Origin: Utricularia gibba
Lineage: Eukaryota; Streptophyta; Magnoliopsida; Lamiales; Lentibulariaceae
Direction: 5' to 3'
NCBI GenBank assembly: GCA_002189035.1
Contig: NEEC01000021.1
Span: 1,116,001 to 1,180,000, forward strand
DNA: 64,000 nucleotides
Each line of letters begins with the position of its first letter. Positions within the stretch are counted from its first letter, which is position 1. The position numbers were made by a program, and so were the translations under genes. This document shows, piece after piece, positions 52,521 to 64,000 of the stretch. The notes beneath the pieces are model-generated. The model worked only from the letters and a program-made list of their open reading frames with translations. It did no database searches and was not told where the DNA came from.

Positions 52521-54473
52521 TCAAGAGATCGAGAACCTACGCCGCCGTGGCTTGGCGCCCTCCGGCCGGGATTCGGTGATCTGCAGCGTGTCCTTTGATC
52601 CCTGCTTGAACGGGTTCAGTTTACCCAGTTTCTTCGACATCGATGAGAAGAAGGTATTCTTCTTGGACGTCGACCCCTGACTCTTCGTGTTGATTTCATC
52701 GATGTAAATCTTCATTTTCAGCAGCTCCGACCTCAGCTCCTCGTTCTCCTTCACCAGCGATGAGTCCGCCTGAGCTCGCACCCGCGTCGTCGTCGCGTCC
52801 GATCCGAAATCGTCCTTGCCGCTCCGGAGTTGCAGCTTGTCGTAGTAGAGAGCATGGAGGACGACTTGAACGGGGAGACGCTTGTTCTGTGACGCGTGGA
52901 GACGCGCTTCGTGTGAGAGTCGCAGGGGATCCATGGTGCTGCACACCTTTTCTCTCTCGATTTCGTCCAGGTTCGGATGCGCCTGTTGTCAATTGCCGAT
53001 CGGAAAATCAGAAATGGAATCGAGTGGGAGATCCTAGAAGCTCGGAGAATGGAAATGACCTTGAGGAAGATGTCAATGGCTCTGTAGAGGTCATCGTCGA
53101 CTTTTCTCGCCATCTTCGGGATCAGATTCGCGATTTCTTTGAACTTGGAAAGGGTGAGTTCTTCGCAGGGAGCAATTTCTCCGAGGTACGTATCCAGAGT
53201 TTTGGCGATGCGCTGTACTGCGGGGGAGCAAACTTCCCGGAAATCGCCGACGTTGAAGACCTCCACGCTCTTCTCCTTCTCCACGTAACTGGATATGATT
53301 CGCTTCACGCTATCAAGATCGAAGAGCCTCTCGCCGTCGTAGGAGGAGATGGTTAACAGATCATCTACGGTGGCTTGATCCAAGACGGCGGAGATCCGTG
53401 ATTCGAGTTCCTTCTTGCACTTTGCATCCGCCTTCAGGACGATCGCCGTCCGGAGGAGGCAACAGAGGAAGCTTATGTGGAAGGCTGTTTTCTCTGGTGG
53501 TAGTATCGCGACTATGGACTCGACGAACTCGAGTTGAGCTGCTCGGATTTCCGATCCCGCAGACCGCGTTCCCGGACTGTGGATCACGATGTCCTGGAGC
53601 GTTTTCTCTGTGTAGGTTATTATCGCGCTGGCTATTGTGAGTCCTTTTGCTCCTCTCAGCTTCATCGCCGTCATGATCCTCTTGAAGAAGGACACCTTGA
53701 GGACGGTGAGCTCCTGTGTCCACCAATTCGGCGGCGATCTGCTCGGAAAATTCGCCTCCACACACGCCTGAAAAGCCAGAGAACTCAGAAACAATCCGAG
53801 AAGAAGACACAAATGAAGTTAAAAGACGGATAACTACCTTGGCGCTGGCGACTTCAACGCATCTCTGCACGATCTTAATATCCTCAGCGATCGGTAGAAG
53901 ATCTTCGCAGGATTTGAGGACAACGATGGCTCCGGAGAGCGTCCCCAAGGCGACCTGAGAAATGAAATCCTCCGTCCTGCTGGCGAGATTGCCGCTGCAA
54001 AACTTGTCCGTCATCTGCAAATACTCCGCCGCACACCGCAGCGCCGCAACGTTATGCACCGTGATCTCGAAGTTGACACCATAGCAGAATTTCGCCGCCT
54101 TCTCAAAAATCTCCGGTCCACCGGGGACTTCCGTCAAGTCTATTCTGGTCAGATCGGATTCCTTCGATTCCAGAATCAGTTTCCTCATCAGATTACTCTT
54201 CGCCACAAGCATGAACTGCCAAAGAAGAACCAGATCAACACACAAGCCCACCAAAACACAGAGAAAACTGGCTCACTCACACTCCTCCTACCTTGTGGAG
54301 ACAGAAATTGGCTTCCCCAACTTCAACAACAACATCAGTTGGGATTTCTTGAGAGAAGACCCTGTTGCAGAAAGAGTGAGAAGCAGAAACACAGAAGCAG
54401 TGAGAATCAAAGTGGGGAACAGAAGAAACCATTGGCCAGTTCTCTCCATGGCGTTGCTGTGCCTTCCAGACAT
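52521..54473 (-). CDS. BTB/POZ-NPH3 domain protein (SR1IP1-like)
   Basis: Likely substrate adaptor for CUL3 ubiquitin ligases, or a scaffold in auxin/light signalling. Five exons: 54473-54430, 54361-54292, 54215-53838, 53767-53060 and 52982-52521, giving 553 residues. A 68-nt intron (54429-54362) joins MSGRHSNAMERTGQ to WVFSQEIPTDVVVEVGEANF, restoring the family N-terminus; without it other frames look open and mislead. The BTB part continues with FMLVAKSNLMRKLILESKES and AAKFCYGVNFEITVHNVAAL. NPH3 starts WWTQELTVLKVSFFKRIMTA and ends YRAIDIFLKAHPNLDEIERE and HASQNKRLPVQVVLHALYYD. A coiled-coil (VKENEELRSELLKMKIYID) and a tail KKLGKLNPFKQ…RRRRFSIS follow, the phospho-Ser-containing end typical of this subgroup. 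Confidence 0.93.
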
Positions 54474-55609
54474 CCCTGTAAAGCTGTAGCGGGTGGATTA
54501 CCACCTCTTGTGTAATTATATAGAAAGCCCTCTTCTTTGGCAGCTCATACGACCACCTTCCTATCCTATGTGCTGCCCCATCCTGGTTTTGCGATACTAC
54601 TCATCCCTGTCCCACAATCGCCTGGATCAGTTCTATGTTTCGCACCAGATGGCTCCAAATCCACCCATTAGCCACCCCTCCGGCTCAAACCGTAGTTGGG
54701 AAACATGGGCTCTGTGGCTCCCACGCCCCCTCTAACCCAAAGGTAGCTCATGCTCCTCTCTTGTCTTGGGACTCTACATTGGCCCTTATTTTGTCTGTTC
54801 TATCAAAATATGCTTACTTTTAGAGTTCTGATTGTATTGCTTCTACTGTAACGAAAACTTCTATAAACGGGGATTGCGGTTCATGAGGTTGGTCCCAAAC
54901 CAGGACCGGTATCCGGAATGAATGGAGGGCAAGGGGCATTTGTCGCGGACCTTGGGAGAGCGACCTAAGGATGCGATTTCACTTGGCGTACCGAATGCAC
55001 ACAGAAGTATTGGTTAATTAGGAAACTATGATGGACATCTTTAGTATGAGTTGATCCACACCACGAATTTAGAACCGAAACCGCAAAAGCGTAAGATCCC
55101 GGTTTCCATACACCAAATTTGTTACAAATGATGAAATAGATGTAATTAAATCTCTCGAATATTATACAATATCTTTTTTTTGTTATAAGAATAAAACGTA
55201 AAATTATGAGAATTGAGCGATCAAAATAAATACTAAAAGGATATTTGATAATATAATATATAATATTTATATCTAAATACATATGTATCGCTATTTAATT
55301 GACTAATATATAGTTATAACACTCATATACTCATTTTTTGAGTATATAAATAGTATATACAAATATAGAAAGAAGAGGGGAAAACAATTATATATATCAC
55401 TTGTATAATTAGATTTTTATTTTCGAATAACGTTATATATAATTTAGTATAGATATAATCAATTATACTATAATTGAACATATTAATACCTCTAAATACA
55501 AGATGAGTTTGGCCGCCAAATTGTTTGGCAATTGATTATTAGATGAATCGCATGGTTTGGTTTTCGAACTCGAGCATTCTCTAGTCAAATCACCAAATTA
55601 GGCATTCCT

Positions 55610-55815
55610 TAATCCGGTTTCCGGCTCATCCATCCGAAAGCCTGGAACCGCATGCTCCCGGAGGCAACGGGGCCCCGGCGGAGGCTCAGCCACAAGGGTT
55701 CACGTCGAGGGCCAGGGCCCAGGCCATGGGAGCCACTGGAAACGTGTGGCGTGGGGTTTTTCTTGCCGGCATGTGGAGTCCGATTTGCCACGTCGCGCCA
55801 GACCAATAAACCATC
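55610..55815. other. GC-rich island of unknown origin
   Basis: About 200 bp of GC-rich DNA in AT-rich spacer, with GGGGCCCCGGCGGAGGC and GGGCCAGGGCCCAGGCC blocks and a CCACGTCGCG motif near 55790. Short open frames exist on both strands but have no recognisable similarity. It resembles the 16.75 kb island only in composition, not in readable sequence. Confidence 0.4.
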
Positions 55816-56257
55816 CCGAGAAGAAAACAAGAATGATGATCGGTGTCCGCCTCAGTTTTCTATGTTGCTGTAAGAACACAAAAGGGATTTTGATGATGAG
55901 GTGGTAGGGTTAAAAGCACATGCAAGTTGCGGATTTAGGCCTCGTTCTCCCCATGTTGCATGTCGATCCGTACGGATGGGTGTAAAGTTCAATCCGCTTG
56001 AAACACATTGAGATCAGATTCATAATTAAAATGAATCATATCATAAAATAATATGCTAAAATTATACAGTTATATCATGATATCCTAGAATGATTTTAAT
56101 TTGTTTTAAAAAAATTATTTTTATAAATATTTTAAAGTGTTATTAAAAAAGTTTCAACCTAAGTACACAATTAAATTTAAGAATGTGTTCAACTTGCTTT
56201 TAAAAAACAACGCTTTTAAATCTCAGTTTGTTATTTTATTTAAAATTTATTAATTTA

Positions 56258-56513
56258 AATTATATCATGTACTGATAATTTTAATTGTGCTTTTAATTTT
56301 TATTAAATATTATAATTGAGATAAGGATGGAATCCACATCTACAAGAGTGGAAGTTGGGAATCCAATCAGCCAATGCCAATTATCCACGTAGTGGCGGAC
56401 TGATTTTTCAGCCAATGACAATTTATCAATGATTATTTTAATTATTTTTTAAAAACTTGGCCCTTGGGAATCGACACGGTCAACGAGAGTGCAGCCACAT
56501 TACAAAAACATAT
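56258..56513. repeat. Diverged repeat, copy A (left of STAR1-like gene)
   Basis: Shares long blocks in the same order and orientation with 59721-59921: TTATATCATGT-CTGATAA, ATTATAATTGAGATA, CCACG-AGTG, ACTGATTTTTC-GCCAATGACA, TTTAATTATTTTTTAAA, CGGTCAA-GAGAGTG and CACATTACAAAAA. Small indels separate the copies. Confidence 0.8.
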
Positions 56514-56726
56514 TATAAGGAGAAAACTATTATTCATCATTGATGATCATTATAATCGACAATTATTATTTTAAAATCAATAATTAATATTTTTAGTAAG
56601 AGAAAACTCTAATTTTTACTTGAATCAAATATGCTCAATTTTCAAATAATAAAGATCAAATAATAGTGATAAAAAAAAACCAAAATAAAAAAACATTGAA
56701 CATTAATTTTTCAAACTTTAAGTTGA

Positions 56727-57047
56727 TGTTTGATAGATAATTTAAGATTTTAACTATATGGTTTAAGATAAAATGTACTTTACGGTATTAAATTTAAAAT
56801 GTGTTTGATAGATAAATTTAAATTTTGTAATGAAAATATATTTTTAATTATGGTTTTAATTATTAGTTTTATATTTATTTTGAAATAGAAGATAAAAAAA
56901 AGCAAATTAGAAATAAATATGGGGTTTAATATAAAATATACTGTTTTCACAATTTTTGATAAATCTTTGTATGTAGATTTTAATTTATCTTAAACTAATT
57001 TGAAATTAAACTATTGAATTAATTATCATTAAACCATCTACCAAACA
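56727..57047. mobile_element. MITE-like element with terminal inverted repeats
   Basis: Left end TGTTTGATAGATAATTTAA and complement of right end TGTTTGGTAGATGGTTTAA agree at 16 of 19 positions. An internal TGTTTGATAGATAA at about 56806 repeats the terminal sequence. The interior is AT-rich and non-coding. Similar ends (TGTTTGATA) are seen at the 10.37 kb element. Confidence 0.6.
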
Positions 57048-57280
57048 CCACATAAGAATCGTTCAATATAATGCATATTTTTGAATATTAATCTTATTTT
57101 ATCATAGTTTATATAGGTTAAAAACGATATTAATCTTATTTTTCAATATTTTAAATAAGTCGATTTGCAAAATGGGAATTAATCTAAATCTAGTGATTTA
57201 TTTTAAAATCAAAAGTGTGCCGAAAGGTTACCGTTACTTTCTTCGAACACCAACGAGTGTTTATTAAGTTCATGTTTAGA

Positions 57281-57653
57281 GATGTCAATGAGTCCAGGTC
57301 AAGTTGGGTTTCGGGTTCAGGTTGTTTGACCTATAAACCCGAACCCGAATCGATACATAAATATTTTAAAAATATTAATAAAATATAATATATTAATGAA
57401 CTTAATAATTAATATATTTTTAATTCTAATTCATCTTTTTAACTTTTAAAATCATTACAGTTAAAATTTGAAAAATATGTAATCAAAACATTTTTAAATT
57501 TCTGTTAGAATTGGAACTGAACCCATTGGATCTCGATTTTTGGGTTCGGGTTTGGGTTCTTGTCGGTCTGGTTCGGGTTCGAGCCCAGCAAAAGGTTCCT
57601 CTGGTGGAGTTCGGTTTTAAGAGTACCCGGACCGAACCCGGCCCATTGATATC
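57281..57653. mobile_element. GGGTTCGGGT-rich element with inverted ends
   Basis: Left end GATGTCAATGAGTCCAGGTC and complement of the right end GATATCAATGGGCCGGGTTC are alike. Subterminal regions are rich in GGGTTCGGGT and ACCCGAACCC. This architecture is widespread in plant genomes as a short non-autonomous DNA element, though I cannot assign a superfamily. Confidence 0.5.
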
Positions 57654-57914
57654 CGTATTCGTGTTGCAATAGATTCCTAGATGAAACTGCAAGATTGAGT
57701 GCTGTGTAGGTTCTCCAAGATGTGTTTTTTTTGTGGGAAAGGGCATAACAATGGTGGGCTGAAAATGGATGTACAACGTGGTCCACTAACACTGCCTACG
57801 CCATTGCTCATATGATTTGACACATGAAAAAGAAGTGGGAAAATGACAACATTTTGTAACGAAGGGTAAATTGCGCTGCTTTCCTTTCATCTCTGCAACT
57901 TTTTCGTGCCTCCC

Positions 57915-59042
57915 ATGGAGCCCCTTCGAGGTTTGTGTAATCCCTTTGGTTTATACTTGAACAAAGATTGTTGCTTTGTTCGTTTGATGCCCAGATCTTA
58001 GAAAGCCTCTTTGATTCTTGGGGTTGTTTTGTATATGATATTGCATCTAAGTTAGTTTTCTTGTAGTTATTGTGAACTTACTCTGTGTATTTCATTCAGT
58101 TGCTGGGGATGAAGAAGGGGTGCGAGGTTTACTTGATGCAGAGATGGACAACAGGCACTCACCCAGAATGAAAATTGAGGTGAGGGATCTGACAAAGGTT
58201 TCAGACAAGAATGTCATGATTCTAAACAAAGTCAATCTCGACATCCCAAAAGGAGTGATCATGGGGGTGATCGGCCCGAGTGGTAGCGGAAAATCGACGT
58301 TTCTTCGAGCCCTGAATCGTCTCTGGGAGCCGGCGGCCGCCACCGTGTTTCTGGATGGTGTCGATATCTGCAAGCTTGATGCCCTGAATCTCCGTAGGAG
58401 AGTTGGTATGCTGTTCCAAATTCCCGCTCTCTTCCAAGGTAGCAAACCCAATTTCATTTCTTCTGCAGTTCAATGGAGGCTAATGAAATAGTAGAATCTG
58501 TCTGTCTCGAATTCAGGCACGGTTGCGGACAATGTCCGGTACGGGCCACAACTGAAGGGGAGGAAGCTGAGCGAGGAGGAGGTGAAGAAGCTGCTAGCGC
58601 TTGCTGATCTGGACTCCTCGCTGTACGACAGGCCCGGTTCAGAGCTATCAGTCGGCCAGGCTCAAAGGGTGGCTCTTGCCAGAGCCTTGGCAAATGAACC
58701 AGAGGTAAACGAAGCCGGTGGATCGGAACCCGAAGAATACTAAAAACTGAATCCATGGCGATCTGATGGCTGCAGGTGCTGCTGCTGGATGAACCCACCA
58801 GCGCTCTGGATCCAGTGTCCACACAAAACGTGGAAGACATTCTGGTGAAGCTTAAGAGGGAGCGAGGGCTGACGGTGGTCCTGGTATCTCACAGCATTCA
58901 GCAAATCCAGAGAATTGCCGACGTTGTTTGCCTTGTTGTGGAGGGAGAGATTGTTGAGATCCTCCAGCCGCGGAACCTCTCGCAGGCGAAGCATCCCATG
59001 GCGCAGAGGTTTCTCAGCCTCGCCACCCAAACCATTCATTAA
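57915..59042 (+). CDS. STAR1: STAR1-like ABC transporter ATPase (ABCI subfamily)
   Basis: Soluble nucleotide-binding subunit that pairs with a separate membrane protein (STAR2/ALS3). In rice and Arabidopsis the complex gives aluminium tolerance, probably through UDP-glucose export and wall modification. Four exons: 57915-57930 (only 16 nt, MEPLR), 58100-58438, 58517-58704 and 58776-59042, giving 269 residues. Walker A is GPSGSGKST in GVIMGVIGPSGSGKSTFLRA; the Q-loop is MLFQIPALFQGTVADNVRYG; the signature is LSVGQAQRVALARALAN; Walker B is VLLLDEPTSALDP; the H-loop is VLVSHS. No membrane segments, as expected for this family. Exon 1 is inferred from splice consensus and phase; an alternative start is at MDNRHSPRMKIEVRDL. 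Confidence 0.9.
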
Positions 59043-60631
59043 CAAACAAAGGATTCCTTCTATGTGAACTGTGAACTGTGAACTGATTCCCATACATTTG
59101 CAAACGCAAGAACAACAAAGAGAGCAGAGAAGAAAGGACACGTGGCTGCTTCATCCGCAGCCTGGGTGTGTGTATCGTGGAGCTGGGCCAAGCTTAAAAC
59201 ATTTGGAAGTGGGCCCACCACGGTATCAAATAGGACAATGGGCGTCACTAATTTCCATATAATTAACCTCTTATTTATTTATGTATATTATACATATACT
59301 CAAAAAAGTAGTATGTTAATAGTATATTCATATTAATTAATCAAACATCGGTTAATGTTTAAACTTAAATATAATTTTTCTATATTATACTATCAAACTC
59401 CCTGTTATCATAATTAATCTCTATTATTTCAAAACAATATCAAAATTGGTCTCTACTGTATTATAGCTTAGCACAATTGATCTTCAAGAATTTCATACAT
59501 CCTATTCACATGAATAGTTTGATATAAATGATCTCCATTATTTAAAATAATTGAAATACTTAGTTTATATTTGTTTACGGATGTTGTAAAACCAGTCTCT
59601 AAAAAAAAAGCCCATCAACACTTGTCATACTATTATTAATCAATCATGAATGATTACTTTTTTCATGACATTCCACCCTCTTTTAGAAAAATATTATTAT
59701 TAGTAAATTATAACTTTTAAAATTATATCATGTGCTGATAAACATTATAATTGAGATAGAGATGGAATCAGCGGGAATCCAGTCAGCTAATGCTAATTTT
59801 CCACGAAGTGGGCCACTGATTTTTCCGCCAATGACAATTTATCGGTGATTACTTTTAATTATTTTTTAAAGACTTGGGAGTAGACGCGGTCAAGAGAGTG
59901 TAGTCACATTACAAAAATATTGTTTTAAAATCAAATAAAATATGATGAAATTAATCCTCGTAATCAAATTCTAATTTTTAATATAATTTTTTTAAATAAA
60001 AAATTATCAAGATAAATATTCGAATAAGAGAATAAATAGTGAAAATCAATGATTAAATATATTATTTTTTATTAAATAATTGAAACATAATATTTAATTT
60101 TTATTCAATAATGTTTAGAAATAATTTATTATACAAAAATATTCACAATTTTTTAATGACTTTGGAAAAAGATGCGCAGAGGTCTCTGCCACCTCCATTG
60201 ACTTCTTCTTTTCATATTGAAGTTTTTCTGCAATCCCGGAATGAGAAGTGGGAAACGGGGATGCACAAACGTTTGAGCTGCATGAAGGTGTAAAGGTGGT
60301 GGGTGTATGCTGTTATTTAAGAAAGTTGCCAGTTTTTAAATGGAATGAGTTGTTGACCTTATTCATCTTTTTTTTTTGTCATCTTTTCTTTACTTTACTT
60401 CATCTTACGTTGTGGGCTTGGGTCTTTCTTGGGTTTATTCATCTATTAGTCGGGAAAGCGTTTGTGCTTTGGGTGGAGTTAGTTGGCTGACGAAAGTTTG
60501 ACATTTGCTGTGCTCTCTTCTGGGTCACTAATGGCGGAGATTTATCTTGTTTCTTTATTCCTGCTTTGTAAATTACTGATTCCTTCATGCAGGATTCAGT
60601 TCTATAGAGATAATTCATGATCTTGGAGTTA
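59043..60631. other. Spacer between STAR1-like and LRR receptor kinase genes
   Basis: Holds the STAR1 3' region, repeat copy B (59721-59921) and, from about 60150, what is probably the LRR kinase 5' leader and promoter. Short open frames at 60111-60293 and 60248-60490 have no recognisable domain. Confidence 0.55.
59721..59921. repeat. Diverged repeat, copy B (right of STAR1-like gene)
   Basis: Partner of 56258-56513 in the same orientation, shorter by deletions. It lies about 0.7 kb upstream of the LRR kinase start, while copy A lies about 1.4 kb upstream of the STAR1-like start. Confidence 0.8.
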
Positions 60632-63600
60632 TGGCGATTGTTGGGGCACCTTATAAGACCCGGACAAAAATGATGGCCGCTTTGGTTTTGGGTTTATGCT
60701 GGTTTTCAGTTCCTGTGGCCTCAGGTGGTTCAAGAACAGCTCCAAGTGAAGGTAGTTGTTTTTCTAAATAAGTTTATTCATGCATCTTCCCCTTCAGGAA
60801 AGGTATTTACTTGGAAGCTCTGCTGAGTCATGTGTTGATGTAGCCTGTTGATTGGCTGCACCTTAGCAAGATTCCAAGTTCTTAAAGCTCTGTTGCATGT
60901 TTGGAATGCTGTATCGAAGATTCCTCAAAGCCTTCCTTATCCGCATCTGAATTCTGATCATCTCTGATATGTGTGGCTGCTTCAATGCAGTGCGAGCTCT
61001 GAGAGCCACACGGAGAAGTTTGATTGATCCGCATGGGAATCTAAGAAACTGGGCACGAGGGGATCCGTGTACTTCAAATTGGACAGGAATTACATGCTAT
61101 AATACAACAATTGATGATGGCTTCCTCCATGTTAGAGAGATGTATGAATTGAAATATCTTTATTTTCCTATTTGCTTGAATACCATCATACTGTAACCTG
61201 TCCTTTTATGTCTTACTTGTGTGTCATTGCTTGTCTATGCAGTCTGTTATATACTAGAAATCTTTCAGGAAGTTTATCTCCAGCACTTGAGCATCTCTCG
61301 TACCTGAAAATACTGTGAGTTCATTCATACTACGGTCCTGTCAAATGAGCATACACATTTTCCTTGTGTTCCACTTTCCTGTAATCACTTACTCTCACCG
61401 TCTCGTTTTAGTGATTTTATGTGGAACAACATCAGTGGGAGCATACCGAAGGAGATAGGCAACATTGCATCACTAGAATTACTGTGAGTTGGTTTAGCCT
61501 TTTGCTCTGCGTTCTTTGCTCCCACTTCATACCGGTGATGATGCTTCAAATGTACTCCTTTGCCTTTTTTCCCCCTTCATTTATTACCTATGGCTCGTAT
61601 CTGTCTTACAGACTTCTCAACGGGAATCAACTGACAGGCTCGTTGCCTGAGGAGCTAGGAAAACTTTCCAACATGGACAGAATACAGGTAGACCAGAACC
61701 ATATATCAGGACCAATCCCTGCATCATTTGCCAATTTGACAAGTACACGACACTTGTAAGTCTCCTTAAGTTTTCTAACTGCTGCTTTCATAACTTTTTA
61801 TTTGTACATTATCATTTGGATTCTCTCCGATTCACTATTTCATGTTTCCAATAATGAGCAGCCATATGAACAATAATTCCCTCAGTGGACAAATACCTCC
61901 AGAGTTATCTCGACTACCAAAACTTGTACATCTGTGAGTTGAACATTCTGTTACAGAACACATCATTGATCTATTCATTTTGCTGAAAGTTCTCATACAG
62001 GCTGCTGGATAATAACAATTTATCGGGATACATTCCACCAGGACTTGCTGAAATGCCTATTATACAGATTATGTAAGAACTGTTGCCATCGTCTGGCCTT
62101 TATTTTATCATTAATCTTGTTGACTCCATCTAGCTTATTGGTTGTTTTGGTTACTCATTTGAACCCTCTTACAGACAACTCGATAACAACAACTTTGGTG
62201 GCACAATTATTCCATCCCAATTCGGCAATATTTCAACTCTGTTGAAGCTGTAAGCAAAAGCAAGCTTTGTTTATGTTACAATTTTTATTTTAGACCTTCT
62301 TGTAAATTTTTTCTACCCATCTTGCTGAGGTGAAATGTATGCCACTTGTTTGCTCCCCTCTTCTGCATCAGGAGTTTGCGGAACTGCAGCTTACGAGGCC
62401 CCATTCCTGACTTGAGCAATAATACCTTTATCGCCTACATGTGAGTTCACAGGCATCACAGGCATTGTTGATTTGAAACAAGAACATGGGCCTGCATCAA
62501 ATGATTTCTTATAGTACCTTATCATGGAATAAAAATGCATATCCATTCTGGGATATTTTTGCATACTTCATTTTAAGTTGACAATATTGATATATGTATT
62601 TTTTTATTTCAGTGATTTGAGCCATAATCAGCTCGAAGGGAACCTACCTGCCGATTCATTATCTCCAAATATCACTACAATGTAAGCCATGATATTTTGT
62701 ATAATCTAGCTCTGCTGATGCACATCAAGAAAGAAGAAAAATTGCTCTGAAATGGTTTAATCTCTTGTCATGCAGCGATCTGTCAAACAACAATTTGACT
62801 GGAATGATTCCTCCTAGTTTTTCTGGTCTTCCTCATTTGCAAAAGCTGTAAGAAATAATTACCTTTTGTTATTACGTTACCATCTAGAGTTTCTGATAAT
62901 CAACAAACTGTGTAAACTCTTTTTTAAATCCTCTTCCTGCAGGTCATTGGCTAACAACTCCATGAGTGGTCCTATTCCATCTACCATTTGGCAAAATAGG
63001 GCAATGAGTTCAAACCATAGTCTTATTCTGTAAGCAATAATGCACTATATCTTGTTTTCCCTGAAAGTAACACAAGATTGTGTTTTGTGTTTGTTGGAGC
63101 ATTTTGTTGTTCAAGTGTCTACAAAAGCATGTAAAGTGCTTGGTTGAAAGAGTTGCTCAAGAGAAACAAACCTTCCAATCTGAAAGTTTATGTGGATGGG
63201 CTAACATTATGCATTGTTTCTGAGTTTTGCAGAGACTTCAGATTCAACAGCTTTTCAAGTATCACTGGCAGCCTTCCTGTCCAAGGGCACATGAGACTTG
63301 GGTATGCTGATTGCATATTTTCTTTTTCACATGTTTTCATGCCTGTTTCTTTCTTGTTTGTTTGTTCAGAAGAGAATTCCCACAAGGTTTTTGCTTGTAC
63401 CTGAATACCACACTAATATGTTAGGCTTCAAGGCAACCCCATATGCTCCAGTAGCATCCTAACTGCAGTGTGCGGGCCTCATCAAGGTTTCAGGGAGAGC
63501 GTGAACAATACCAATCCTGCTACTTGTCTTCCTCAATCATGCCCACCTCCTTATGAGTATGCTCCTGCATCTCCCCAAACTGCATGCTTTTGTGCTGCCC

Positions 63601-64000
63601 CTCTTCTTGTTGGATATCGGTTGAAGAGTCCCGGGTTCTCCAACTTTGCTCCATACCTCTCCACCTTTGTGGACTATGTGACCTCTAGTCTCGATATGAA
63701 TCCCTATCAGCTTGAGATTGACTCATTGGCATGGCAAGAAGGACCTCGTCTCAGAATGCATCTCAAGTTTTTTCCAGCCTATGTGAATAACACTGTCCGG
63801 TTATTTAACACAAGTGAGGTTCATCGGCTAGAAAGCTGGTTCAGTGGATGGAGATTTCATGGCAATACAATTTTTGGACCTTATGAGTTCCTTAACTTCA
63901 CACTCGCAGAGCCTTACCGTGCTGGTAAGCTGCTTATTCTTTATTCATGCTATCTGAAATGGATCTTGGATTGTTGTACTCTGAGTGAAGGTTAGTTGTT
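60632..64000 (+). CDS. LRR receptor-like kinase, subfamily VIII-1-like, ectodomain part (truncated by window end)
   Basis: Partial. Exon 1 (60632-60751) has a signal peptide: basic KTRTKMM then [15 protein letters not shown]. Exon 2 (60991-61141) holds the LRR N-terminal cap with [18 protein letters not shown]. Successive exons of about 72 nt each encode one repeat, split in the L-x-x-L core, for example 61243-61314 ([20 protein letters not shown]), then [38 protein letters not shown] and [18 protein letters not shown]. After the repeats comes a Cys-rich segment ([33 protein letters not shown]) and a conserved juxtamembrane-side ectodomain region. The last exon ends near 63923 with a GTAAGC donor; transmembrane and kinase parts lie beyond. 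Relatives from memory: At1g06840 group. Ligand unknown. Confidence 0.9.

Larger units (their letters stand above)
54474..57914. other. Divergent spacer between NPH3/BTB and STAR1-like genes
   Basis: About 3.4 kb without a supported gene. It contains a GC-rich island (55610-55815), one copy of a local repeat (56258-56513), an inverted-repeat element (56727-57047) and a GGGTTCGGGT-rich element (57281-57653), each listed separately. The rest is AT-rich. Confidence 0.6.

Noticed and set aside
54277-54504. A start at 54504 reading directly into the BTB domain (MVIHPLQLYRDVWKAQ onward)
   Set aside because: A 68-nt intron at 54429-54362 restores the family N-terminus MERTGQWVFSQEIPTD from another frame, so the continuous reading is intron translation.
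57281-57653. GGGTTCGGGT stretches as telomeric repeat
   Set aside because: The unit is not the plant telomere heptamer TTTAGGG and the inverted ends fit a DNA element better.
60969-61196. An ATG within the first LRR kinase intron that is in frame with exon 2
   Set aside because: It would lack a signal peptide; exon 1 provides one with correct splice phase.

Overview
This is plant nuclear DNA. The genes are split by many short GT-AG introns, the spacers are AT-rich, and every recognisable product belongs to an Arabidopsis-like gene family. About fourteen protein-coding genes in 64 kb, with only small terminal-inverted-repeat elements and no retrotransposon coding sequence, suggest a compact dicot genome. 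I cannot name the species. Exon boundaries below were read by eye from splice consensus and conservation of the encoded family sequence. Comparisons with Arabidopsis proteins and locus numbers are from memory.

Layout. 1-9.2 kb: the N-terminal part of a giant SPIRRIG-type BEACH protein (minus strand, 3' end outside the window). 10.7-13.4 kb: a plant NEK kinase (minus). 14.3-17.5 kb: AT-rich spacer. 17.5-21.2 kb: a group-3 sulfate transporter with a one-base deletion in exon 1 (plus). 21.6-23.3 kb: an intronless-CDS CYP86A fatty acid omega-hydroxylase (minus). 26.0-32.5 kb: an M1 zinc aminopeptidase with 5-nt and 12-nt microexons at the catalytic tyrosine (plus). 32.9-33.9 kb: a MYB103-type R2R3 factor (minus). 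36.4-37.7 kb: ROH1/DUF793, interrupted by a 63-bp intron-like insert (plus). 38.5-39.2 kb: a 67-residue twin-CX9C protein (plus). 39.65-41.4 kb: a very unusual degenerate GGGCTGGGC-rich array. 41.6-44.5 kb: V-ATPase subunit H (plus). 45.2-46.9 kb: a clade-E-like PP2C whose family start codon is missing (minus). 48.2-49.9 kb: isopentenyl diphosphate isomerase (minus), sharing a bidirectional promoter with a DAR-type GTPase at 50.3-52.3 kb (plus). 52.5-54.5 kb: an NPH3/BTB protein (minus). 57.9-59.0 kb: a STAR1-like ABC ATPase (plus). 60.6 kb to the end: an LRR receptor kinase ectodomain, truncated by the window (plus).

The genes do not form a pathway or operon. They are mostly housekeeping, wall/cuticle and signalling genes. 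CYP86A, the aminopeptidase, MYB103 and ROH1 occur in the same order as what I remember of Arabidopsis chromosome 1 (At1g63710 to At1g63930), which suggests a conserved ancestral block. I found no convincing new multi-gene system. The most notable things are the GGGCTGGGC array, the catalytic microexons, the ROH1 insert, two apparently lesioned genes (sulfate transporter, PP2C), and a diverged 200-260 bp repeat on either side of the STAR1-like gene.
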